A DNA stretch of 64,000 bases from Ensifer sp. IC4062 (GTDB taxonomy: Bacteria > Pseudomonadota > Alphaproteobacteria > Rhizobiales > Rhizobiaceae): assembly GCF_020193575.1 (NCBI RefSeq), contig NZ_JADYVD010000027.1:34198-98197 (forward strand), written 5' to 3'. The position numbers and the translations under genes were made by a program. How positions within the stretch are numbered: position 1 is the first letter of the stretch; each line of letters starts with the position of its first letter. Positions 27,463 to 36,465 of the stretch are shown here, in pieces. The notes below the pieces were generated by a model. The model was not told where the DNA came from, searched no databases, and was given only the letters and a program-made list of their open reading frames with translations.

Positions 27463-28239
27463 TCACCCGCCGAACCGCGTCGCCGAAACGGTCACAGGGC
27501 CAAGCTTCGTCGGAATGCGGACATAGACCGGGGCATAGACGTCGACGGTTGGCGCTCTTGCGAACCAGACCTCCATGGTCTCCAGCCGACGCAGATATTC
27601 GACATCCTCGCGACCCTTCCTGTACCCCGCTTTCGGTACGAAGCGGACACCGCAGACAATGACGTCGCCCTCGAATCCTCTGGTCTTGAAGCTTCGGGTC
27701 CCCTTGGGCGAGAGCTTGATGTCAAGCCGCGATTCGCCATCGAAGATCGGCAGAGTGTTGGGGCAGACCCTGCTCTTCCCCGGAATGATCAGCCCGGAGA
27801 GCGGGTCCAGCACGTTGCGCATGTCACGGCTCGTGACCGGCACCCAGTTCTTGGGCAGGGGGTTGCGTTTCGGGGTCATGCTCGCGCGCACGACATTACC
27901 GTTGCGGAATGTCACGCTGATTGCGCGTGACTTTCTGCCACTACGATAGGACATGGAATATTGCGAGGCGCGCAGATGATCATTCGCGATCACTCCGGAC
28001 ACGCGTGTCTGGCCGGACGTGCGGCTGATGATGTCCACGAGTCCTGCGGAGTTCAGCGTGCCGGAAATCGTATAGCGATTCTTTACAAGTTCGGTGTGGA
28101 AAGTGGCGCGTGCCAAAGGCAAGCCGGCAAGCGCAATACTGTAATCCGTCTGATGCTTGACATCCGCAGCCAAGGATGTTGTGGAAAACATCATGGCAGC
28201 CAGCAATGCTGATGCCCGAAAGCCATTGCGCCTTTTCAT
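27463..28239 (-). CDS. DUF3108 domain-containing periplasmic protein
   Basis: A 258-residue exported protein with a Sec signal peptide (MKRRNGFRASALLAAMMFSTTSLAA, cleaved after ALA or LAA). The body is a predicted beta-barrel-like DUF3108 domain: DYSIALAGLPLARATFHTEL, YRSGRKSR, the C-P pair in KSRVCPNTLPIFDG, and the C-terminal PVYVRIPTKLGPVTVSATRF. Two cysteines could form a disulfide. Function is unknown. A GCCCGT..ACGGGC hairpin at 27425-27441, just past its stop codon, may end the transcript. Confidence 0.82.
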   Translation of the reverse strand: MKRRNGFRASALLAAMMFSTTSLAADVKHQTDYSIALAGLPLARATFHTELVKNRYTISGTLNSAGLVDIISRTSGQTRVSGVIANDHLRASQYSMSYRSGRKSRAISVTFRNGNVVRASMTPKRNPLPKNWVPVTSRDMRNVLDPLSGLIIPGKSRVCPNTLPIFDGESRLDIKLSPKGTRSFKTRGFEGDVIVCGVRFVPKAGYRKGREDVEYLRRLETMEVWFARAPTVDVYAPVYVRIPTKLGPVTVSATRFGG

Positions 28240-28606
28240 GCCCGAAAGCCCTGTCGTTCCTTAGCCGTTGCAATCCTCTTGGATGCAAGCGGTTTGCGGC
28301 TTTTTTTGTGCCAATTGCTCAAATCCCGGCCGCCGCAAAAGAGAACGAGCGGCACCTTTTCATTGCATGGCGTTTGAAGAGAAATAGCGCAGCGAACAAC
28401 CGCTTGGAATGGGTGGCAGCAGAGATTATTGTAGCGGCGGCAGCGATCGCGTTGCGGTTTTTCGAGAATGCGCAGGGTTTGGCTTGACTGGCAGGCCTTC
28501 TGTGACTATAGAACCGCGACTTTCCAATAATGGCCAACAGGAACGCGGCCTGGGCTCTGGGCCCGCTACCGCATTGTCCGGCGGCGATAAAGAGAATAGG
28601 TGTACC
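28240..28606 (+). other. 367-base intergenic region between DUF3108 gene and rpmB
   Basis: A non-coding stretch between divergent genes. It holds the rpmB promoter at 28484-28512 and a leader of about 88 bases. A T-rich hairpin-like stretch around 28285-28315 (GCAAGCGGTTTGCGGC then seven Ts) could terminate leftward or upstream transcripts. The plus frame open from 28409 into rpmB has no family match that I can see and is not called. Confidence 0.5.
28484..28512 (+). promoter_or_regulatory. Sigma-70-type promoter of rpmB
   Basis: TTGACT (28484-28489) and TATAGA (28507-28512) are separated by exactly 17 bases. Both boxes are close to the housekeeping consensus, as expected for a ribosomal protein gene. 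Transcription would start near 28519, about 88 bases before the rpmB ATG. Confidence 0.8.
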
Positions 28607-28897
28607 ATGTCCCGTAGTTGCGAATTGACCGGCAAGGGCGTCCAGTCGGGCCACAATGTCAGCCACGCCAACAACAAGACCAAGCGCAAGTTCCTCCCGA
28701 ACCTGTGCAACGTCACGCTGATTTCCGACGCTCTCGGCCAGCGTTTCCGCCTGCGCGTTTCCGCAGCCGCTCTCCGCTCGGTCGAACACCGCGGTGGCCT
28801 CGACGCGTTCCTGCTGAAGGCCGACGAGAACGAGCTGAGCATGCGCGCTCGCCTGCTGCGCCGCCAGATCGTCAAGAAGACCGCTGAAGCAGCCTGA
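28607..28897 (+). CDS. rpmB: 50S ribosomal protein L28
   Basis: A 96-residue L28, starting [20 protein letters not shown] with the basic [12 protein letters not shown] stretch typical of the family. The C-terminal [19 protein letters not shown] part is the alphaproteobacterial extension over the 78-residue E. coli L28. The start at 28607 is fixed by the conserved N-terminus. The gene has its own strong promoter and a terminator at 28926. Confidence 0.97.
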   Translation: MSRSCELTGKGVQSGHNVSHANNKTKRKFLPNLCNVTLISDALGQRFRLRVSAAALRSVEHRGGLDAFLLKADENELSMRARLLRRQIVKKTAEAA

Positions 28898-28925
28898 TCG
28901 GCGCCAGCTCTTCCGACAAGACTTG

Positions 28926-28958
28926 AAGGCTTGCGGGCTTCGTCCGGCAAGCCTTTTT
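28926..28958 (+). terminator. Rho-independent terminator after rpmB
   Basis: AAGGCTTGC (28926-28934) pairs perfectly with GCAAGCCTT (28947-28955), and the 3' arm runs into TTTTT. It separates rpmB from the riboswitch-like leader of the VUT gene. Confidence 0.9.
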
Positions 28959-29012
28959 CTCGTGTCGTGACCTATTCATCCGCCGGCAGGCGACCGGTCT
29001 CGGTTTCTCCAA

Positions 29013-29042
29013 CTGGTGGCATCACCCAGGATAAAAAAATGC
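29013..29042 (+). promoter_or_regulatory. Probable preQ1-I riboswitch overlapping the start codon of the VUT gene
   Basis: The features line up with the preQ1-I aptamer. Stem P1 is CTGG (29013-29016) with CCAG (29026-29029). U29017 and C29025 stand at the ligand-contact positions. The loop reads GGCATCA, and an A-rich tail ATAAAAAAA (29031-29039) follows. A pseudoknot can form between loop GCAT (29019-29022) and ATGC (29039-29042), which is the start codon plus one base. The regulated gene belongs to a family that imports queuosine precursors. Binding would hide the start codon and the AGGA next to P1, repressing translation. The assignment is by eye, without a covariance search. Confidence 0.68.
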
Positions 29043-29677
29043 TGATCAACCGCACGTTCTTTATCTATGTCGCGTTCATGACTCTCGTGGTTGTGGCGTC
29101 GAATTTCCTCGTTCAATACCCGCTTCCGGGCTCCATTGCCGGCATGAACCTCGGTGATCTGTGGACCTGGGGCGCTTTCAGCTATCCCTTCGCCTTTCTC
29201 GTTACGGATCTGACCAACCGCCATTTCGGTCCGCGCATCGCGCGCCGTGTTGTCGTCGCTGGTTTTATCGTCGGCGTCACTGTCTCGATGTACCTCGCAA
29301 CGCCGCGTATCGCGATCGCCTCCGGCGCGGCGTTCCTCTTCGGCCAGCTCCTCGACATTTCAGTCTTCAACCGGCTGCGTCGGCAGACCTGGTGGCAAGC
29401 ACCGCTCGCCGGCTCTCTCATCGGTTCGGCATTGGACACCGCGATGTTCTTCTCCTTCGCCTTCGCCCCGTTCTTCGTGTTCTTCGGACCGAACGACAGT
29501 TTTGCGCTCGAGAGTGCTCCCCTGCTCGGCGTGCTCGCAGCAGGAGCGCCGCGCTGGATTTCGTGGGCGCTCGGCGATCTTCTAGTGAAGATCCTTTGCG
29601 GCATCGTACTGCTCTTGCCCTATGGAGCGCTGATGAGCGTCATCAAGCCGATGCCTGCAGCCAAAGCCGTCGCCTAA
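29039..29677 (+). CDS. VUT family (YhhQ) putative queuosine precursor transporter
   Basis: A 212-residue inner-membrane protein of the Vut_1/YhhQ family; in E. coli YhhQ imports preQ0 and preQ1 for queuosine synthesis. Six or so hydrophobic segments are seen, with the family motifs FSYPFAFLVTDLTNRHFGP, the acidic GQLLDISVFNRLR, and GSALDTAMFFSFAF. The ATG at 29039 (MLINRTFFIYVAFM) has AGGA upstream and is tied into a preQ1-I-like structure; the frame is open further upstream but overlaps the rpmB terminator. The same window encodes GluQ, which modifies queuosine in tRNA-Asp. Confidence 0.88.
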   Translation: MLINRTFFIYVAFMTLVVVASNFLVQYPLPGSIAGMNLGDLWTWGAFSYPFAFLVTDLTNRHFGPRIARRVVVAGFIVGVTVSMYLATPRIAIASGAAFLFGQLLDISVFNRLRRQTWWQAPLAGSLIGSALDTAMFFSFAFAPFFVFFGPNDSFALESAPLLGVLAAGAPRWISWALGDLLVKILCGIVLLLPYGALMSVIKPMPAAKAVA

Positions 29678-29766
29678 CGGCCAGCAAAAAACGGAATGAC
29701 TTTGACGGGGTCGCGATGCGGCCCCGTTTGCGACTTCCCGCGCTCCCGACGAAGAGCTGAGTTAAC

Positions 29767-30762
29767 TCAATCCGAGGCCAGCCGGAATTCGAGCATCAGG
29801 TTGCGCTCGAGGATCGAATGGTTGTCATCGGAAACGACGATCACGCGAATCTCGCCGTCGGGCCGAACGACGACATCCAGACCCTCCATATTGTCGATCT
29901 GGTGGCTCATGTCGGCCTTGAGCAGCACCTCGCCGTCGACGACAGCGCCCGGGCGAATGTCGCCGGCGGCAATCCTGCGAATGCGCATGCCGAGGCCGGA
30001 GGCCAGGTTGAACCGGCGTTCCAAGAGAAGCAGATCGCCGTTTGGCAGGAAGTCACCGTCGGTAACCGCATAGGGATCTTCGCGAACGACCGTGAATGCA
30101 CCCTTCATCGGCCCCTCGAGTATACCCGCCAGAAGGTTGTCCGCCTTGTCGACGCTGCGTTCTGCCACCACGACCGCAGCGCCGTGAAGCGGACCGTTCT
30201 TTGGCGCGATCGCGATCGTTTCGAGGCCGCCGTTGATACGCAATTCTTCGATGGGAAACGGCAGCACTATTTGTCCGAGGGGTCTTGATCGCGCGAACCC
30301 CGGATCGGGATAGATCTCGATACGGGCCAGCTGCTCGAAGCTGACGATCGCCTCACTCTCGCGTAGCGCCAACCCTTCCGAGTCCGCCCTCCATTTTTCG
30401 AGCTCGGAGCCGCCGTCCCCATCGATCATTGATGTCACGGTCAGATCGGTCAGCCCCAGAAGCCTGCCTCTATCATCGCGGACGACGGCCCCCTCGACCC
30501 AGTGGCCGGTATCCATCACGGCGACGAAGGCATCGTTGCCCGGCCGGAACCGGATCGCGGAAATCGCACCGAGCACCGGATTGCGCGAAGTTATTTCGAT
30601 GCCACCGATGAATTCGAGTCCGCCGAACACCGTCTCGTTGGAGCCGGCCTTGAATTGTCTTATCTGCCGCGCCTGAACCGGCACGATCTCGGTCGTCGGC
30701 TCTGGCTGCGCGATTGCAGGCCATGCCAGAAGAGAGAGGAGGACAAGACTTCGGCGGAGCAT
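29767..30762 (-). CDS. Esterase-like activity of phytase family protein
   Basis: A 331-residue secreted protein with a signal peptide (MLRRSLVLLSLLAWPAIA). The body matches the PF13449 beta-propeller: GGLEFIGGIEITSRNPVLGAISAIRF, DSEGLAL, NGGLETIAIAPKNGPLHGAAVVVAE, NGDLLLLERRF and NMEGLDVVVRPDGEIRVIVVSDDN. These are the repeated Asp/Glu/Asn loops of the family, which probably bind calcium. The true substrate in rhizobia is unknown, and phytase activity should not be assumed. Two stop-proximal bases separate it from no other gene; the next upstream is cobT behind a mosaic repeat. Confidence 0.85.
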   Translation of the reverse strand: MLRRSLVLLSLLAWPAIAQPEPTTEIVPVQARQIRQFKAGSNETVFGGLEFIGGIEITSRNPVLGAISAIRFRPGNDAFVAVMDTGHWVEGAVVRDDRGRLLGLTDLTVTSMIDGDGGSELEKWRADSEGLALRESEAIVSFEQLARIEIYPDPGFARSRPLGQIVLPFPIEELRINGGLETIAIAPKNGPLHGAAVVVAERSVDKADNLLAGILEGPMKGAFTVVREDPYAVTDGDFLPNGDLLLLERRFNLASGLGMRIRRIAAGDIRPGAVVDGEVLLKADMSHQIDNMEGLDVVVRPDGEIRVIVVSDDNHSILERNLMLEFRLASD

Positions 30763-30892
30763 CTAAGAGGGACCTTCGGAGGCGAGGCGAGGGCATGACA
30801 AGCAGAGACGGCTTTGCCGCCCCAAACCGGGCGCAGGAACCTTCGCAGGCAGAAACCACTCAAACAGTTCTGGGCCGTGGATCGGCTGATCC

Positions 30893-30992
30893 CTAAAGCG
30901 CGTCGCATTCAAAAGCAGCCATGCGACGCGCTTTAGGTCTTTGATTTCATGCATGTCGCTATCCCGAAACCGCAGCACACTTTCGGGCGACA
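30893..30992. repeat. Rhizobial mosaic repeat, family 2 (RIME-like), abutting the cobT stop
   Basis: CTAAAGCGCGTCGCAT (30893-30908) pairs perfectly over 16 bases with ATGCGACGCGCTTTAG (30921-30936). A second palindrome has CCCGAAA (30963-30969) with TTTCGGG (30981-30987) and TGTCGC/GCGACA flanks. The modules match those at 9978-10082. The element ends four bases from the cobT stop and may form its 3' end. Confidence 0.8.
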
Positions 30993-30996
30993 CACG

Positions 30997-32892
30997 CTAA
31001 CCCGTGCGGCGCATGCGCCCCGGGCGGCGATGCAGGCTTTCGTCCTCGAAAAGCGCGGCGAGCTGCTCCGTCATCGCACCCGCCAGTTCATCTGCGTCGA
31101 CGATGGTGACCGCACGGCGGTAATAGCGCGTCACGTCATGGCCGATACCGATCGCCAGAAGCTCGACCGGCGAACGGGTCTCGATCTGCTCGATGACGGC
31201 GCGCAGGTGGCGTTCGAGATAGTTTCCGGGGTTCACCGACAGGGTGGAATCATCGACCGGCGCGCCGTCGGAGATCATCATCAGGATGCGCCGTTGCTCC
31301 GACCGCGCCAGCAGCCGGTCGTGCGCCCACATCAGCGCCTCGCCATCGATGTTCTCTTTGAGCAAGCCTTCGCGCATCATCAACCCGAGATTGCGACGCG
31401 CTCGACGCCAGGGGGCGTCCGCGGATTTATAGACGATGTGCCTCAGGTCATTGAGACGGCCGGGTGCCTGCGGCTTGCCGCCCGCGAGCCATTTCTCGCG
31501 CGACTGTCCGCCCTTCCACGCCTTGGTGGTAAAGCCGAGGATCTCCACCTTGACGCCGCAACGCTCCAGCGTGCGGGCGAGAATGTCAGCGCAGGTCGCC
31601 GCCACCGTGATCGGCCGGCCGCGCATCGAGCCGGAATTGTCGATCAGCAGCGTCACCACCGTATCGCGGAAGTTCGTGTCCTTCTCGCGCTTGAAGGAAA
31701 GCGGCTGCATCGGGTCGATGATGATGCGTTGCAGCCGCGCCGTGTCGAGATAGCCTTCCTCGAGGTCGAACTCCCAGGAGCGGTTCTGCTGCGCCATCAG
31801 CCGGCGCTGGAGCCGGTTTGCGAGGCGGCCGACCGCCCCTTGCAGGTGGGCGAGCTGCTTGTCTAGGAACGCACGGAGGCGATCGAGCTCCGCTTCGTCG
31901 CAAAGCTCCTCGGCGGTGATCGTCTCGTCGAAGTCCCGCGTGTAGACGGTATAGTCGACCTTTTCGTTGAAATCCGCGAAAGGATGGTTCGGCCGTTTGA
32001 CCTCGCCGGGAGTCTCGCTTTCCTCTTCGCCTTCGTCCTGAAGGTCGTGGTCGGAAATCTCGGCGCCGTCCATCTCGCCTTCTTCCATCTGCTCCTCGGC
32101 GGACTGGTTCTCATCGGCGGGTGCTGCGTCGGAGCCTTCTTCCTCGTCGCTGGCGTTCTCGTCCTGCTCCTGGCTGCGCGGTTGATCCTCGTCGGTCTCG
32201 CTTTCCTGCTCATCCGGCTCGATATCGTCCTCGCCGTATTTCTCGGCGACATCCATCGACGACAGCATGTCGCGCACGACACGGGCGAAGGCCTGCTGGT
32301 TGTTGATCGCTGCGGGCAGGTTGCGGATGTCCGCGGCGGCCTTGCTCTCGATGAAATCACGCCAGAGGTCGAGCACCTTGCCGGCCGATGCGGGTGGCTT
32401 CTCGCCGGTCAGCTTTTCACGCACGAGAAGCGCCACCGCCTCTTCGAGCGGTGCATCCGACTGGCTCTCGATGGCTGCGAAATTCGCCTTGGCGTATTTC
32501 TCCTCAAGCATTGTGGAGAGGTTGTCCGCGACACCCGTCATCCGGATAGCCCCGATCGCCTCGACGCGCGCCTGTTCGACGGCATCGAAGATCGCCCGCG
32601 CATCCGCTCCCTGCGGCGACATCGTCGCATGGACGCGGGCGTCGTGGCACGCCTTGCGCAGCGCCATGGAGTCACCCAGGCCTCGCGCCACGGCAAGCTC
32701 CTGCCGGCTCGGGCGCTTGGAGAGTTCCGGTAGCCGAATGCGCTCGCCCGCCATTCCGGGGCGCTCGTTTGCAAAGGCGACCTCAAGCTCGGCGTCGCCG
32801 GCAATCGACCGTATGCAGCCGGAAAGCGCCCGCTTGAACGGTTCAGCGGCGTTTTCCCTCGTGATCGGTTTCGCCTTGGAGTTTGAGCTCAC
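30997..32892 (-). CDS. cobT: Cobaltochelatase subunit CobT
   Basis: A subunit of the aerobic CobNST complex, which inserts cobalt into hydrogenobyrinic acid a,c-diamide. The 631-residue protein has an N-terminal CobT domain and a very acidic low-complexity linker (about 215-300, rich in Glu, Asp and Gln). A C-terminal von Willebrand A domain has the MIDAS motif LLIDNSGSM near 415 and [12 protein letters not shown]. CobT forms a chaperone-like ring with the AAA+ protein CobS. It follows cobS on the same strand, with a 15-bp perfect hairpin between them. This is the B12 cobT and not the CobT of nucleotide loop assembly. Confidence 0.96.
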   Translation of the reverse strand: MSSNSKAKPITRENAAEPFKRALSGCIRSIAGDAELEVAFANERPGMAGERIRLPELSKRPSRQELAVARGLGDSMALRKACHDARVHATMSPQGADARAIFDAVEQARVEAIGAIRMTGVADNLSTMLEEKYAKANFAAIESQSDAPLEEAVALLVREKLTGEKPPASAGKVLDLWRDFIESKAAADIRNLPAAINNQQAFARVVRDMLSSMDVAEKYGEDDIEPDEQESETDEDQPRSQEQDENASDEEEGSDAAPADENQSAEEQMEEGEMDGAEISDHDLQDEGEEESETPGEVKRPNHPFADFNEKVDYTVYTRDFDETITAEELCDEAELDRLRAFLDKQLAHLQGAVGRLANRLQRRLMAQQNRSWEFDLEEGYLDTARLQRIIIDPMQPLSFKREKDTNFRDTVVTLLIDNSGSMRGRPITVAATCADILARTLERCGVKVEILGFTTKAWKGGQSREKWLAGGKPQAPGRLNDLRHIVYKSADAPWRRARRNLGLMMREGLLKENIDGEALMWAHDRLLARSEQRRILMMISDGAPVDDSTLSVNPGNYLERHLRAVIEQIETRSPVELLAIGIGHDVTRYYRRAVTIVDADELAGAMTEQLAALFEDESLHRRPGRMRRTG

Positions 32893-32957
32893 GACAAATC
32901 CTTTTCAGCCAGATACGGTGACATCCGGTCGCTTAAATCCGCTTGACTGTGAAGCCG

Positions 32958-32992
32958 CTGCGGGCCGGCTTCTCTCCGAAGCCGGCCCGCAG
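32958..32992. other. Perfect 15-bp inverted repeat between cobS and cobT
   Basis: CTGCGGGCCGGCTTC (32958-32972) and GAAGCCGGCCCGCAG (32978-32992) form a 15-bp stem with a five-base loop, starting six bases after the cobS stop. No T-run follows on either strand, so it may attenuate or stabilise the cobS transcript and not terminate it cleanly. Confidence 0.75.
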
Positions 32993-32998
32993 AAAGCC

Positions 32999-33994
32999 TT
33001 AGGCGGTGGCTTCCAGCACGATATTGGCGGCGCTCTCCTTGAGCTCGACGCCGAAGGCTCTCTGGTAGTGCTCAGCGACCAGCGCCCGCTCCAGCTCGTC
33101 GCACTTGTTGAGGAACGTCACGCGGAAGGCAAACGCGATATCGCCGAAGATATAGGCGTTCTCCGCCCAGGTGATGACCGTTCGCGGGCTCATGACCGTC
33201 GAAAGGTCGCCATTGATGAAAGCCGCGCGCGTCAGATCCGCGACGCGAACCATCTTCGATACCGTCTCGCGGCCCTTGTCTGCGGTGAAGCCCTTGACCT
33301 TGGCGGCGACGATGTCGACCTCCTTGTCATGCGGCAGATAGTTGAGCGTGGTGACGATCGACCAGCGGTCCATCTGCGCCTGGTTGATCTGCTGCGTGCC
33401 GTGATAGAGACCGGTCGTGTCACCGAGGCCGACCGTATTCGCGGTCGCAAACAGACGGAAGGCGGGGTGCGGGCGAATGACGCGGCTCTGGTCGAGCAGC
33501 GTCAGGCGACCGGAGGATTCCAGCACGCGCTGAATGACGAACATGACGTCCGGACGGCCGGCATCGTATTCGTCGAAGACGAGCGCGACATTGTGCTGGT
33601 AGGCCCAGGGGAGGATGCCGTCCTTGAACTCAGTGACCTGCAGCCCGTCCTTGACGACGATCGCATCCTTGCCGACGAGATCGATACGGCTGACATGGCT
33701 ATCGAGGTTGACGCGCACGCAGGGCCAGTTGAGCCGCGCCGCAACTTGTTCGATGTGAGTGGACTTGCCGGTCCCATGGTAGCCGGCAACCATCACGCGT
33801 CGGTTGTGAGCGAATCCTGCAAGAATGGCGAGCGTCGTTTCGCGATCGAAGAGATAGTCGGGATCGAGATCGGGCACATAGGCGTCGCCCTTCGAATAGG
33901 CAGGAACGCGCAAATCCGTATCAATGCCGAAAACCTCCCGGACCGAGATCGTCGTGTCGGGGAGGTTGGAAATGTCGAGGTCAATCTTGCTCAT
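32999..33994 (-). CDS. cobS: Cobaltochelatase subunit CobS
   Basis: The AAA+ ATPase subunit of the aerobic cobaltochelatase. The 331-residue protein has Walker [10 protein letters not shown] near residue 78, Walker [12 protein letters not shown], sensor-1 ATANTVG and the arginine-containing [12 protein letters not shown]. Of two adjacent ATGs, the second (33994, [12 protein letters not shown]) has GGAG at normal spacing. The order DnaJ-cobS-cobT on one strand is standard for rhizobia. The B12 role is well established for the family. Confidence 0.96.
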   Translation of the reverse strand: MSKIDLDISNLPDTTISVREVFGIDTDLRVPAYSKGDAYVPDLDPDYLFDRETTLAILAGFAHNRRVMVAGYHGTGKSTHIEQVAARLNWPCVRVNLDSHVSRIDLVGKDAIVVKDGLQVTEFKDGILPWAYQHNVALVFDEYDAGRPDVMFVIQRVLESSGRLTLLDQSRVIRPHPAFRLFATANTVGLGDTTGLYHGTQQINQAQMDRWSIVTTLNYLPHDKEVDIVAAKVKGFTADKGRETVSKMVRVADLTRAAFINGDLSTVMSPRTVITWAENAYIFGDIAFAFRVTFLNKCDELERALVAEHYQRAFGVELKESAANIVLEATA

Positions 33995-34070
33995 CATGTC
34001 TCCAGAGCGGCCGCCGGCAGGCACCCGCGCATTCGCCTGCAAAAAGTGCTTTCTGTCATAATCCGCGTTG

Positions 34071-34697
34071 TTAGCAGAAACCAGCCTGTTTTAACAATTG
34101 ATAGGCTTGAATAACCGCGCGAAAACGGTCCTCCGATCCCCTGTCTCCGCCATTTGCGTCGGGGTGGTGCTTCTTCACGAGATCCTTGTACGCCGCCTTG
34201 ATGTCGGCAGCCGTGGCCGAGGCCGCAAGGCCAAGCGTTTCGAAGGCCTTGGCTTCGAGCGTTTTCAGCTTGCGCAGGCGCGGTTCGTGCCGAGCCGACC
34301 GAGCGCGCGCCTCGTTGAAGAAGCCGAACGGATCACGCATGCGGGCCTGCGCCCCCGCCGTGCCGGAACGCATCTGCGACTGGGTCGGACCGTTGCGGGC
34401 GTTCCTGTTGACGCCGACGGTCCAGGTCGGACGATGACCGGTCACCGCTTCCTTCTGGTAGCGCGCGATCTCGCTATCGGAAAGCCCGGAGAAGTAGTTG
34501 TAGCCCTTGTTGTATTCCTTCACATGCTCAAAGCAGAACATGAAATATTCGCCCTCGGCATTGCGGCCGACGGGCGCCCGATGCACCGCCTTCTTGTCGC
34601 AGCCGTCCCACTGGCATACCGGCGCAGACGGCTCTGCGCGCGGCTCCACCTTGCGGCGCGTCCGGATGCGATCGAAGTATTTTGAATCGAGTTTCAT
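34071..34697 (-). CDS. DnaJ-domain protein (molecular chaperone-like)
   Basis: A 208-residue protein with the J domain at its C-terminus (about 145-208) and not the N-terminus; the HPD tripeptide that stimulates Hsp70 is present in [10 protein letters not shown]. The N-terminal half has a C-x4-C plus C-x2-H pattern ([11 protein letters not shown] and [12 protein letters not shown]), a possible zinc ribbon. The central part is basic. Alphaproteobacteria keep this gene between bolA and cobS, as here. Start uncertain: ATG 34697 ([12 protein letters not shown]) is preferred to ATG 34706. Its client is unknown. Confidence 0.85.
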   Translation of the reverse strand: MKLDSKYFDRIRTRRKVEPRAEPSAPVCQWDGCDKKAVHRAPVGRNAEGEYFMFCFEHVKEYNKGYNYFSGLSDSEIARYQKEAVTGHRPTWTVGVNRNARNGPTQSQMRSGTAGAQARMRDPFGFFNEARARSARHEPRLRKLKTLEAKAFETLGLAASATAADIKAAYKDLVKKHHPDANGGDRGSEDRFRAVIQAYQLLKQAGFC

Positions 34698-34840
34698 AGC
34701 CGTCATTATGGGGTTTGGAGGCCCCCACAACAAGAATTGACAAAGACGAATGTTGCTGGCTTTGTGCGAGCATTTTGCGCCGCCAGGGCTTAGGCGGACG
34801 GCACTGCGTCTGTCAGCAAGCAGGGAAATAGGACGGAAGA

Positions 34841-35122
34841 ATGTCGCTGCAAAGCCGGATCGAACAGAAACTCCTCGACGCCTTCCAGCCGGAGCGCCTC
34901 GCGGTGATCAACGAAAGCCATCTGCATGCCGGTCACCAGCCCGGCTTCGAGGGCGAAGGCGAGACGCATTTCCGGATCAGGATCGTCTCCAGCGTATTCT
35001 CCGGCATGAGCCGGGTGGCGCGCCACCGCGCGATCAACGACCTCTTGAAGCCGGAGCTCGATGCGGGCCTGCATGCGCTCGCCGTCGAGCCGGCCGCACC
35101 GGGAGAGCCGACAAGCTGGTAA
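34841..35122 (+). CDS. BolA family protein
   Basis: A 93-residue BolA-like protein. The family pattern is IEQKLLDAFQPERLAVINES, then HFRIRIVSSVFSGMSRVARHRAINDLL with the conserved S-x6-R-H and invariant histidine, which contributes to iron-sulfur binding with monothiol glutaredoxins. BolA proteins act in iron homeostasis and Fe-S trafficking. Divergent from the DnaJ gene and convergent with the CBS transporter gene (35 bases between stops). Confidence 0.92.
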   Translation: MSLQSRIEQKLLDAFQPERLAVINESHLHAGHQPGFEGEGETHFRIRIVSSVFSGMSRVARHRAINDLLKPELDAGLHALAVEPAAPGEPTSW

Positions 35123-35157
35123 GCCGCTTCCGGCTTTCCCTGCTTTAACGCTTTGAA

Positions 35158-36465
35158 CTAACCGAGGGTCGTTCCATCCTCGGCCGGGCGGATGCGCAGC
35201 TTGGTGATCCGGTTCTTGACCCGCTTCATGACGGTGAAACGCTTGCCGTAGAAGGTGAAGGCCTGCCGCTCTTCCGGAATGCTCTTCGATTCGTGGATGA
35301 CGAGACCGGCGACGGTGGTTGCCTCCTCGTCCGGCAGCGACCAGTCCAGCGCCCGGTTAAGATCGCGGATCGGCACCGAGCCGTCGACGACGATCGACCC
35401 GTCGGCCTCCTGCCGCACGCCCTGGATGTCAATGTCGTGTTCATCGGCAATATCGCCGACGATCTCCTCGAGGATGTCCTCGAGCGTCACGAGACCCTGG
35501 ACCTGGCCGTATTCGTCGACGACGATAGCGAGGTGCAGCTTGCGTCGCAGAAAGGCATTGAGCTGGTCCCTGAGGTTGGTCGTATCCGGGACGAACCAGG
35601 GCTTCTGCGCAATCTTGACGATGTCGAAGCTCGCGGGATCGACGTCGGGCTCCGCAAGCGCGCGCAGCAGATCCTTGGAGTGAATGACGCCGATAATGTT
35701 GTCGGTCGAGCCGCGCCAGAGCGGCAGGCGCGTGAACGGACTTTCGAGGATTTCCCGAACACAGACCTCCGATGGGTCATCCGCATTGACCGCCTGCATG
35801 GCGGTGCGGTGGATCATGATATCGGAGACCTCGAGTTCGCCGAGATCCAGCACGCCACCAAGCCGGTCGAGGTCCGCCTTGATCACCGATCCCTCTCGGT
35901 GAAGCAGGTCGACCGCACCGCGCAGTTCCTCCTGCGCCGATAGCATCGGCTTGTCCGCAGCAACGTTCACGCCGAAGAGGGTCAAAAGGCGCCGGACGAA
36001 AGTGTTGATGAGTGCAGATACCGGTCCGGCAACCGCTATGAAGGGTCTTACCAGAGGTGCCACGGCGAGCGCGAACCGATCCGGGGAGGCAATAGCCCAG
36101 CTCTTCGGCAGCACTTCGGCAAAGACGACAAGCAGCACCGTCATACTAACCGTGGCGATTGCCACGGCGTAACTGCCAACGAGGCCGATCAGAAGGCTCG
36201 TGGCCAGCGATGTCGCCAGAATGGTGACGAGGTTGTTGCCGAGGAGCAGCGTTCCAACAAGACGGTCACGCCGCTCGATCAGCCGATTGACGACACCCGC
36301 CCGTCGATCGCCATTGCTCTCGAGCGTGTGCATCCGCGCCCGGGAGGCCGCGGTCAGGGCAGCCTCCGATCCGGAAAACAACGCCGAGAGCAACAGCAAG
36401 CAGATCACCGAAACAAGAGACGGCCAATGCTCCGCCAAGAATGCCCACAGCGTGTCGCTCGTCAT
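35158..36465 (-). CDS. HlyC/CorC family transporter with CBS domains
   Basis: A 435-residue membrane protein of the CNNM/CorC type. An N-terminal DUF21 domain with about four helices (SVICLLLLSALFSGSEAAL, LGNNLVTILATSLATSLLIG) is followed by two CBS domains (about 210-330; VNADDPSEVCVREILES and VVDEYGQVQGLVTLEDILEEIVGDIADEHD). A C-terminal CorC_HlyC domain ends the protein. Related proteins export magnesium or cobalt. The start overlaps the aroB stop by four bases (ATGA), so it is translated with aroB and aroK, an arrangement conserved in rhizobia. Confidence 0.9.
   Translation of the reverse strand: MTSDTLWAFLAEHWPSLVSVICLLLLSALFSGSEAALTAASRARMHTLESNGDRRAGVVNRLIERRDRLVGTLLLGNNLVTILATSLATSLLIGLVGSYAVAIATVSMTVLLVVFAEVLPKSWAIASPDRFALAVAPLVRPFIAVAGPVSALINTFVRRLLTLFGVNVAADKPMLSAQEELRGAVDLLHREGSVIKADLDRLGGVLDLGELEVSDIMIHRTAMQAVNADDPSEVCVREILESPFTRLPLWRGSTDNIIGVIHSKDLLRALAEPDVDPASFDIVKIAQKPWFVPDTTNLRDQLNAFLRRKLHLAIVVDEYGQVQGLVTLEDILEEIVGDIADEHDIDIQGVRQEADGSIVVDGSVPIRDLNRALDWSLPDEEATTVAGLVIHESKSIPEERQAFTFYGKRFTVMKRVKNRITKLRIRPAEDGTTLG

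Noticed and set aside
28409..28606. Plus-strand extension upstream of rpmB
   Set aside because: The L28 N-terminus is conserved from MSRSCELTG, and the extension covers the promoter at 28484-28512.
30997..32892. Possible reading of cobT as a nicotinate-nucleotide phosphoribosyltransferase
   Set aside because: The acidic linker and von Willebrand A domain with MIDAS motif identify the cobaltochelatase subunit that shares the gene name.
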